A stretch of 10,003 nucleotides of DNA, taken from NCBI GenBank assembly GCA_026770585.1, contig MU647204.1, positions 28,673 to 38,675 on the forward strand. The letters are read 5' to 3'. The notes under the pieces were generated by a model. The model was not told the origin of the DNA, made no database searches, and was given only the letters and a program-made list of their open reading frames with translations. The position numbers were made by a program, and so were the translations under genes. Within the stretch, counting starts at the first letter, position 1, and each line of letters begins with the position of its first letter. This stretch comes from Baffinella frigidus (lineage: Eukaryota > Cryptophyceae > Cryptomonadales > Baffinellaceae). This document shows positions 5,481-10,003 of this stretch, piece after piece.

Positions 5481-8400
5481 GTACGCTCCCCACACGCACT
5501 TCGCAAGGATTTGGTTGGGTTCCGAATGCTTCCCAGCACGTGCGGTGGGAGGGAGAGCTCTGGCTCTCCTGCTGGCGTCGCCCCTTCTTTGGCGGCTGCG
5601 CTGAGCAGGATCGCATCTTGGAATGCGCTCCACTCAGCGCCATCCTGCTCGGTGTGCTCCTCTGAGGGTGAGTACCACCCCCTATCCTGCCAACAACTTC
5701 GCAGCTCCCACCGTGCACCGCCGCGAGCAAGCTCTGACGGTCCGGCGCGTCCGCAGGTATCCGAGAACGCGACGGCGAAGGAGACTGCGGTGGCGACCCT
5801 GAAACAGACAGGGACCAAAGCACACTCGCTGGGGAAGGCGTTCGCGATGATTGGCGGGGTGTACTCCATCACCGAGTGCTCGATAGAGTCGGTCAGGCTT
5901 CCTCCCACCAACCCTCACGGGAGGATCAACCGCTCAATTTTGGGATGGGATTTCCCCCCGGATTGAGTCGGAATCCGACTCACGTCCATCTATCCCACCC
6001 TAGTTTGCACCAGTCCTAACAAATCCCCGCCTTTGGAAATCAATCGATTTGAGCGGCCCGTGAGGGTTGGTGGTCTCATTCAGTCCACACAGCGGTCTAC
6101 CAAGGGATTTTATGGTCAATTATGACCAAGCATAGGTTAGGATATCCGTAGGAACAACCCTATGACTTTACGGATTGCCTACCGTAGGGTCCTAAGGCGT
6201 ATCGAATGATGTGTTATTCACGAAATTCCTTTGCAGTCCGCTGTGCGGCCTCGTTGACTCACTCTTTCCTCGCCAAACGTTGAAAACGTTGAAAGATTTG
6301 TAGCACGCCTCCTGAGACGCATCTTCCACTGATCGCTCGTCGAATTGTTGTGCCCAGAATCGACTCAGGCAGAGCCAGGAGACGCTACCGTGGCGCGTTG
6401 ACGCTTTCATAGGCTAACGGACTAAAAAGGGGGTAGTTAGGCCTACGGTATTGACTACGGTAGGCCGTAGGGGCCTAGGGGGGCTCCTACGAAAAACCCT
6501 ACGGCCTACCGTAGGTAATACCGTAGGCCTAACTACCCCATTTTTAGTCCGTTACCCTATTAGCTTGTCCGTGCCACTCCACCAGCCCCCTCAACTGATG
6601 GTGTTGCGGCGATTGACCAAACCCCATTTTTTTTTCTCGGATTACCGATTTCCGGTCCACTCCTGTTCAAATCCGCAGGGCATGGTCTTTGTTGGCAGAC
6701 GCCCGTATGGTGCTCTAGAAGCTCTCCTGCCAGCTCAGCATGAGCAGATATGGGCTCGCCATAAAAGCATTTTAGTTATTATCCTTTTGTACTAGATTTT
6801 CTGCTCGATTTTTATTATTATTATGGCGAGCTGATTTTACTCAGGCAGAGTTAGTCCTCGCTGGGCGCGCGGGGTTCTGAGGGTGGGATGTCGCTTGCAG
6901 ACCATGTTTCCACGGTGATTTCAACCAGAAACCTGGTCGAAATGTCGGTTAACAACGCGCGGGGTTCTGATGGTGGCATGTCGCGCGCACCACGCAAGAT
7001 CCTTCCGGGGGGCATTTCGGCTAAAATTTGAGCCATTTTCATTGTTTCATAGGAGAAATCATAGGAGAAATTACTATGGCATAGGTAATTTTACTTGAGA
7101 ATCCTAATTAAATTGATTAACCCCCCCAACAATCCCGGGTGGGTGCCGCGCCGTGCCCCCCTTCGAAGTTCTGAGGGTGCGATGTCGCACTGCACTATCT
7201 CGCCGCCCCCCACTTCAACCGCGCGATGCAACACCATACAGAAAGTGGAGAAAACATGGTTCACGAATCCATGCCCATTTCATGGCTATTCTCCATGTTA
7301 GACTTCACCATATTATGGTGGGGGTATCCCCCTCCTCTCTTGACTTTGACGTGCGCGCCCGTGTCGCAGTACCGCGGCAAGTCGGACCGAACTTCTGTTC
7401 TGAAAGCTGCTAACCCCTAAGCTCTAACCCCCCCTTGGCGGGCTTCTGACTGCGGGTTCTGATCTGAGGGTGGGATGTCGCGCGGAGTACCGCGCCGTGC
7501 CCCCCCCTCCCACCGATTGATGCAGCAGTGTGGACCAGTCCTCTGTCTTGACGTTCACCTCCGCAGTTATGAGTTATATGTGGCCCCGAAATAACCTGTG
7601 TATGTGGCCTCAAAATAACCTGTGTGGGGGATCCCTTATCGCAGTACCGCGCCAAGTCTAACCGAACTTCTGTTCTGAAAGCTTCTAACCCCTAAGCTCC
7701 GACCCCCCTTTGGCGGGGTTCTGACTGCGGGCTCTGAGGGTGGGACGTCGCACGCAGTACCGCGCCAAGTCGGACCTGAACAACAGCATGTACGCCGGGT
7801 GTCTCACGGGGGGCTACCTCGCACGAAGCGGTCTCCTCACCACCAACCCTCACAGTCTGGGCAAATCGGGAAAAATGGCTCCAAAAATTCCCTTGAATCC
7901 GTCGGATTCCGACGGCCTCCCAGGGGTTTTGGTGTTTTTGACTTTTTCGATTTGCCCAAGTTGTGAGGGTTGGTGGCACCCCCCCTCTGGAGACACAGTC
8001 CCGTGTAGCATAGCCGGAGTGACTTTACACGGGACTCCGTCCCCAGACATCCACTTTGGTAGGGTTGCGGCCTAGATTCAGGGTAGTTAAGTTAATCCTA
8101 CGGTGTTGACTACGGTAGGCCGTGGGCCACCTCGGCCTGGGTTTTTCGTAGGAGAGCTAGGACCGTCGGGTGTCTCACGGGGGGCTACTTCGCACGAAAC
8201 GGTATCCTCCCACTCCCATCCACGTAGAGCGGTTGCGGGAAAAAGTCGCCAATTTCCGACAAATATTTTTCAGAAATCGTGAATATTTGTACCTGGAATT
8301 ATCTTTTGAACCCACGTGTTGGGGCCGTTTCTTACGCTTAGATTGAGAAAGGTGGAGTTAGCATTTCAGTGGCGTAGACTGTCATCACGGCAGGAATAGT

Positions 8401-10003
8401 GAATTCCTTATTCCGCCAAAGCCCAAAAACGGCATTGGAAGGGGCAAATAGAGGTTTCTATTTCGTTGGTTTAAAACCTCGGAGGACTTGGAAATTTCGG
8501 AGGATTTAGAGGTTCCACACGGTGGGCTACGAGGGTTTCGGTGGCCCTTGATTCCGGGGTGTTACGTGACCAATTTGCTTAGAAAAATACTTAAAAGTTA
8601 ATGGTCTTCAGGTAAGTTGACTTTTGATGAAAGGTTCGTAGGCCACCGTGTGGCTGGGTGAAAATTGCTACGGCCACATCGCGATTTCGGTCAAAGGCTT
8701 TTGAAATCCACTGGCTCCAACCCGTTTGGGGGGGGGCTCTAAATGGCCTTGAAAGTGCTCAATACACACCCTCCTTCTGGGCCAACTGTACCGTTCTCGG
8801 TTTCAGCGTAAGAACTCTACCTTTCTCGGTTTCAGCGTCCTCTCCTGAAGCAGCGTTGGTTTGAACCTGCAGGTTGTGAGGTCTTCGTGTTGTACCGGGA
8901 ATCTTGCACATGGGCGCCTTTCCGAAACACGGTTTGCTTGGTGGCACGACTAAATGCGCACCCACCCTGGAAAATGATCAAAGCCTCTTGCAACATCCCG
9001 TGCACGCGCTCCCACTTAAACCCTGTACCCTAAACCCCTAAACCCTAAACCCTAAACCCTAAACCCTGAACCCTAAACCCTAAAACCCTAAACCCTAAAC
9101 CCTGAACCCTAAACCCTAAACCCTAAACCCTAAACTCTAAAACCTAAACCCGCGCAGCTGGCGGAGTGGGGATTCTCGGCGGGTGCGCGGGCTTTGCGGT
9201 GTGGTCTGTCGCGATGGTACTCCCCTCAGAGCCGTCACCACCTCAGGGTATCCCTTAAGCGGCCAGGTGGTCAAATTTGACCACCAAGAGGTCCTAGGTA
9301 GGTCCTAGGGTCCTACGGTAGGGCGTATGAGCCTACTGGGCGCTTAAGGGATAGGTCAAGAGACGAGGGTAGAGAGGGCGGGGTCTGACCCGCCGTAGTT
9401 CACTCGGAGTCAGAACATTTCGCCTAAGTCAACTCCCCCTGAACGCCAGCGCCTTAAGTCAAATGCCGTCCATGGTGGCCAGGTCCATCTAAACGAAAAC
9501 AGGGGAAAGTTGACTTAGGTGAGCTGGTTGACTTAGCTGAAATCTTGTGGCTCGGAGTGTAGTTGCAACCGAAGACGTGCACGGCACCCGCGTCCTGCGT
9601 CCAACTTCATTTCTGCGTAAACGGGCACGTCTCGTTCCGGGAGAGATATGAGCAATAGATGTAGACAGGGTTGCTGCATATAACGTGGTGTCCATGCTGC
9701 CTGCCACGCCAGGTCATAAATGCGAATTTCAAACGCAACGTTTCGCGCTAAAAGTGTTAACGTACCTTATCCTGGTACAAATTCTTATTATCCCGCAGGC
9801 ACAGGGCTCCAATTCCCAACACTTTTGGCGTGTTTCCCCTGTGAAAATCAACTTTACTCGATTGTGTAGTACAACGAAATTTTGACTTGTGACCTGGCGT
9901 GGCTAGACCGAATTTCCATCCTGACGCCTTGGTCCCGCTGCCTTTCCAGGATTCGTTCATGCACTCTTCCGCAGGCGAGAGCGCAATGGGCAGCTTTGGG
10001 GGG
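5049..10003 (+). CDS. TIM22: TIM22, mitochondrial inner-membrane carrier translocase (spliced, 3' end outside window)
   Basis: Spliced gene: 5049-5480, 5757-5891, 7758-7830 and 9975 to the window end, junction phases 0, 0 and 1, 223 residues so far. Tim22 forms the channel of the TIM22 complex, which inserts carrier proteins into the mitochondrial inner membrane. Residues 1-50 are Gly/Ala/Gln-rich and look disordered. The Tim17/22/23 domain starts near 88. ENCLFKGG (110-117) leads into a glycine-rich first membrane segment (GGGWALGAMFGAFLAPFD, 121-138). A matrix loop follows. FAMIGGVYSITECSIES (173-189) is the second segment, YRAKSDLNNSMYAGCLTGG the family signature before the third, and exon 4 opens a Gly-rich fourth segment. 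C112 and C186 are the likely disulfide pair known from yeast Tim22. The ATG at 5049 gives a plausible start. The N-terminus is longer than usual, the rest is typical. Tim17 or Tim23 is less likely because of the ENC and TECSIES motifs. Confidence 0.9.
5481..5756 (+). other. TIM22 intron 1 (276 nt, divisible by three, no stop)
   Basis: Donor gtacgc at 5481 and acceptor gcgtccgcag ending at 5756. The intron is 92 codons long in the exon frame and contains no stop, so its retention would insert 92 residues without breaking the frame. It contains an inverted pair (GTGCGGTGGGAG near 5540 against CTCCCACCGTGCAC near 5704) and GAGCAGGAT against ATCCTGCTC (about 5604 and 5642). A consensus-like donor, GTGAGT, at 5668 would give the wrong phase for exon 2. 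The translated insert is not similar to other Tim22 proteins, which supports intron status. Confidence 0.8.
5757..5891 (+). CDS. TIM22: TIM22 exon 2
   Basis: 45 codons, phase 0 at both ends. The acceptor is ccgcag ending 5756 and the donor gtcagg at 5892. It encodes the matrix loop (VSENATAKETAVATLKQTG) and the second membrane segment with FAMIGGVYS and TECSIES, where the conserved second cysteine (C186) lies. Reading past the donor gives VRLPPTNPHG and a stop at 5964-5966, which does not fit the family. Confidence 0.88.
5905..6073. mobile_element. Introner-like inverted-repeat element, copy 1
   Basis: The left end CCACCAACCCTCACGGG and the right end CCCGTGAGGGTTGGTGG are exact inverted repeats. 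Next to them, CCGCTCAA and TTGAGCGG also pair. A central palindrome GAGTCGGAATCCGACTC lies at 5965-5981. The element is 169 bp with no gene and starts 13 nt inside the 5' splice site of intron 2. Copy 2 in intron 3 has the same 14-bp ends and the same central core GTCGGAWTCCGAC. Candidate acceptor AGs lie just outside the right end (about 6083 and 6092). I infer that an ancestral short intron was made by this element and later grew. Direct target duplications are not evident. Confidence 0.8.
6141..6191. repeat. 51-bp dispersed hairpin repeat, copy 2
   Basis: Matches 702-752 end to end without length change and contains the same ATCCGTAGG/CTACGGAT stem and the CCTACCGTAGGGTC end. It shows that the left gene-poor block and the TIM22 intron share one repeat family. 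Confidence 0.8.
6411..6558. mobile_element. Fold-back (MITE-like) element, family A, copy 2
   Basis: The left end AGGCTAACGGACTAAAAAGG and the reverse-complemented right end AGGGTAACGGACTAAAAATG pair, followed by GGGGTAGTTAGGCCTACGGTA in both arms. The arms are about 65 bp around a centre with GGGGCCTAGGGGGG. It resembles 1218-1379 in the outer AGGGTAACG, the GGTAGTT block and the CCTACGGTA motif, while CCTGAAAACC is replaced by ACTAAAAA. Both full copies are preceded by TTTCAT. It holds no open frame of its own. Confidence 0.87.
6754..6831. repeat. AT-rich inverted repeat
   Basis: GCTCGCCATAA (6754-6764) pairs with TTATGGCGAGC (6821-6831) across an AT-rich centre ending in TTATTATTATTA. It is possibly a very short MITE. 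A polypyrimidine/T-rich stretch of this kind can also be ordinary intron sequence. Confidence 0.7.
7370..7420 (+). pseudogene. Partial copy of TIM22 exon 3, 5' end (pseudoexon 1)
   Basis: After gtgtcgcag the bases TACCGCGGCAAGTCGGACC reproduce the first 19 bases of exon 3 with one change (A to G in the third codon). The sequence then diverges to CGAACTTCTG. If spliced from exon 2 in phase 0 it would add 16 residues and stop at TAA 7418-7420, giving a Tim22 without its last two membrane segments. The acceptor signal is intact. Confidence 0.75.
7577..7624. repeat. Two 24-bp tandem units
   Basis: Units TATGTGGCCCCGAAATAACC.. and TATGTGGCCTCAAAATAACC.., each ending TGTG, are directly adjacent (7577-7600 and 7601-7624) and differ at two positions. 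They lie between the two pseudoexons. Confidence 0.85.
7645..7695 (+). pseudogene. Partial copy of TIM22 exon 3, 5' end (pseudoexon 2)
   Basis: After ccttatcgcag the bases TACCGCGCCAAGTC equal the start of exon 3, then diverge (TAACCGAACTTCTG). The frame from exon 2 would stop at 7693-7695 after 16 residues, just as in pseudoexon 1, with nearly the same tail (NRTSVLKASNP here, DRTSVLKAANP there). It begins 275 bp after the first pseudoexon and 113 bp before the true exon. Confidence 0.75.
7758..7830 (+). CDS. TIM22: TIM22 exon 3
   Basis: 73 nt: 24 codons plus one base. The acceptor is cacgcag ending 7757 and the donor gtctcc at 7831. It encodes YRAKSDLNNSMYAGCLTGG and YLARS, the Tim22 signature leading into the third membrane segment. 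It follows TECSIES of exon 2 in phase 0 and leaves a G that completes a glycine codon with exon 4. An open frame continues past the donor to 8075, but it leaves the family after the ARS. Confidence 0.9.
7840..7976. mobile_element. Introner-like inverted-repeat element, copy 2
   Basis: The left arm begins CCACCAACCCTCACA, continues with a short mismatch and then GGGCAAATCG. The right arm is CGATTTGCCC followed, after a matching gap, by TGTGAGGGTTGGTGG. The central palindrome CCGTCGGATTCCGACGG is at 7899-7915. It is 137 bp and starts 9 nt inside the donor of intron 3. It shares the 14-bp ends and the core GTCGGAWTCCGAC with 5905-6073, while the sequence between is different. A CAG that could have been the original acceptor lies near 7998. 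Confidence 0.82.
7997..8036. repeat. Hairpin next to introner-like copy 2
   Basis: AGTCCCGTGTA (7997-8007) pairs exactly with TACACGGGACT (8026-8036), leaving an 18-nt loop. It lies about 20 bp after the right end of the element at 7840-7976. Its role is unknown. Confidence 0.75.
8081..8155. mobile_element. Family A element, half copy
   Basis: GGGTAGTT, CCTACGGTGTTGACTACGG and TAGGCCGT match the left arm of 6411-6558. The following GTTTTTCGTAGGAG is the reverse complement of CTCCTACGAAAAAC in the middle of that copy. The outer AGGGTAACG ends are missing on both sides, so this is a decayed or rearranged remnant. Confidence 0.7.
8167..8207 (+). pseudogene. Partial copy of TIM22 exon 3, 3' end plus donor
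   Basis: CGGGTGTCTCACGGGGGGCT onward repeats 7796-7836 with only a few changes, including the exon end and a GT donor (cgaaacGGTatcc against cgaagcGGTctcc). It lies 371 bp downstream of the original and, unlike the two upstream pseudoexons, carries the other end of the exon. If it had an acceptor it could be read as a duplicated exon end. No good acceptor is visible directly before it. Confidence 0.78.
8515..8653. mobile_element. Fold-back element
   Basis: CCACACGGTGGGCTACGA on the left pairs with TCGTAGGCCACCGTGTGG on the right, with one mismatch. The element is 139 bp with a non-palindromic centre and no gene. The stretch before it (8208-8514) has only two small hairpins (ACAAATATT/AATATTTGT around 8258-8288 and GGAATA/TATTCC around 8395-8416) and no recognisable coding sequence. 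Confidence 0.8.
8794..8838. repeat. 16-bp direct repeat, 29 bp apart
   Basis: TTCTCGGTTTCAGCGT occurs at 8794-8809 and 8823-8838. Each contains TTTCAG, an acceptor-like string, but no exon with recognisable coding follows. Nothing else is seen in 8654-9017. Confidence 0.75.
9018..9151 (-). repeat. Interstitial telomere-like tract, CCCTAAA on plus
   Basis: About eighteen units, mostly CCCTAAA with occasional CCCTGAA or one extra base. The G-rich strand is on minus, opposite to 4031-4277. It lies inside TIM22 intron 3, so it cannot be a live chromosome end. The uniformity suggests insertion as a block or recent expansion. Confidence 0.92.
9249..9353. mobile_element. 105-bp inverted-repeat element with inner palindrome
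   Basis: TATCCCTTAAGCG at the left and CGCTTAAGGGATA at the right are exact inverted repeats. The inner sequence includes the perfect palindrome GGTGGTCAAATTTGACCACC (9266-9285) and CCTAGG and CCTACGGTAGGG motifs like those of family A. No target duplication is clear. Confidence 0.85.
9395..9566. mobile_element. Imperfect fold-back element
   Basis: The outer arms GTAGTTCACTCGGAG and CTCGGAGTGTAGTTGC pair imperfectly, followed by AACATTTCGCCTAAGTCAAC against GTTGACTTAGCTGAAATCTT. An extra inner pair, CCTAAGTCAACT against AGTTGACTTAGG (about 9423 and 9509), repeats the TAAGTCAA motif. About 172 bp with no gene. Confidence 0.72.
9703..9903. mobile_element. 201-bp fold-back element with nested arms
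   Basis: GCCACGCCAGGTCA at the left pairs exactly with TGACCTGGCGTGGC at the right, and AATTTC/GAAATT nearby extends it. Inside, CGCTAAAAGTGTT pairs with AACACTTTTGGCG. It ends 71 bp before the exon 4 acceptor. Short frames on both strands across it are due to chance and show no domain. Confidence 0.85.
9975..10003 (+). CDS. TIM22: TIM22 exon 4, partial (runs off the window)
   Basis: After the pyrimidine-rich acceptor cactcttccgcag, the bases GCGAGAGCGCAATGGGCAGC continue exon 3 in phase 1 as G-E-S-A-M-G-S-F-G-G. Tim22 proteins have a short Gly-rich segment at this point, leading to the fourth membrane helix. The placement rests on splice signal, phase and this short match, so it is weaker than the other exons. 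Confidence 0.65.

Larger units (their letters stand above)
5892..7757 (+). other. TIM22 intron 2 (1866 nt), element-filled
   Basis: Donor gtcagg at 5892 and acceptor gtcgcacgcag ending 7757, phase 0. From left to right it contains an introner-like element (5905-6073), a hairpin repeat (6141-6191), a family A fold-back element (6411-6558), a short AT-rich inverted repeat (6754-6831), and degenerate copies of the region around its own 3' splice site (about 6866-7757). A 72-codon minus frame at 6192-6410 has no recognisable features and no gene is called inside the intron. Confidence 0.85.
6866..7757. repeat. Degenerate repeats of the exon 3 acceptor region
   Basis: The phrase GGGGTTCTGAGGGTGGGATGTCGC, in variants, occurs near 6871, 6964, 7168, 7458 and 7725. 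Near 7143, 7365, 7484 and 7640 it is associated with TACCGCGCC-like sequence. Only the last copy (ending 7757) continues into the true exon 3. The longest pair, about 7363-7500 and 7638-7775, shares GAACTTCTGTTCTGAAAGC and the TAACCCCTAAGCTC block. The copies are diverged, so the amplification is not recent. Confidence 0.75.
7831..9974 (+). other. TIM22 intron 3 (2144 nt), element-filled
   Basis: Donor gtctcc at 7831 and acceptor cactcttccgcag ending 9974, phase 1. It holds an introner-like element (7840-7976), a small hairpin (7997-8036), half a family A element (8081-8155), a copy of the 3' half of exon 3 (8167-8207), a fold-back element (8515-8653), a telomere-like tract (9018-9151) and three more inverted-repeat elements (9249-9353, 9395-9566 and 9703-9903). 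No gene inside the intron is supported. The length depends on exon 4 being correctly placed. Confidence 0.75.

Noticed and set aside
5668-5756. GTGAGT at 5668 as the true donor of TIM22 intron 1
   Set aside because: It would give phase 1 and shift exon 2 out of the family frame. It would also add residues not seen in Tim22.
5096-5911. 271-codon minus-strand frame opposite TIM22 exons 1 and 2
   Set aside because: It mirrors a clearly coding plus strand. No recognisable family, and it ignores the splice sites.
5049-5966. A single-exon 305-residue protein
   Set aside because: The N-terminal 144 and the following 45 residues fit Tim22 only if 5481-5756 is removed, and the end after 5891 leaves the family. 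The rest of the family motif is in exons 3 and 4.

Overview
This window looks like nuclear DNA of a protist, most likely a microalga. It has spliced genes with GT-AG introns, TTTAGGG-type telomeric repeats, many short fold-back (MITE-like) elements, and low coding density. I see no bacterial operons, tRNAs, rRNAs or CRISPR arrays. The exact lineage cannot be fixed from the sequence. Plant-type TTTAGGG repeats occur in green algae, alveolates and some other lineages, and the EsV-1-7 cysteine motif is best known from brown algae and other algae.

Two genes can be supported. On the minus strand, 4273-4809 encodes a small secreted or luminal Cys/His-rich protein with EsV-1-7-type repeats. Its stop codon lies inside a telomere-like repeat tract. 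Divergently, from 5049 rightward, runs a spliced TIM22 gene (mitochondrial inner-membrane carrier translocase). Exons at 5049-5480, 5757-5891, 7758-7830 and 9975 to beyond the window end join in one frame and reconstruct the conserved Tim17/22/23 fold. The two genes share a 239-bp region between their start codons.

The left part (1-4030) is gene-poor and made of repeats: a CCCTCAA tract (199-277), diverged tandem duplications (282-920, 1694-2235, 2250-2503, 2849-3021), a 17-bp minisatellite (748-879), and at least four fold-back elements, including a 174-bp near-perfect palindrome (3715-3888). It ends in a 247-bp telomere-like tract (4031-4277) that grades from degenerate to pure TTTAGGG. The right part is TIM22 introns 2 and 3 (1.9 and 2.1 kb). 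They are filled with fold-back elements, a second pure telomeric tract (9018-9151), and partial copies of TIM22 exon 3 with their splice signals.

The most notable signal is a pair of related inverted-repeat elements (5905-6073 and 7840-7976). They share 14-bp ends and a central palindrome, and each sits 9-13 nt inside the 5' splice site of consecutive TIM22 introns. This is the arrangement expected of introner-like, intron-generating transposons. The second is scattered duplication of exon 3: two truncated 5' copies upstream and one 3' copy downstream. The third is the abutment of the secreted-protein gene on a telomere tract whose polarity and purity gradient resemble a real chromosome end.
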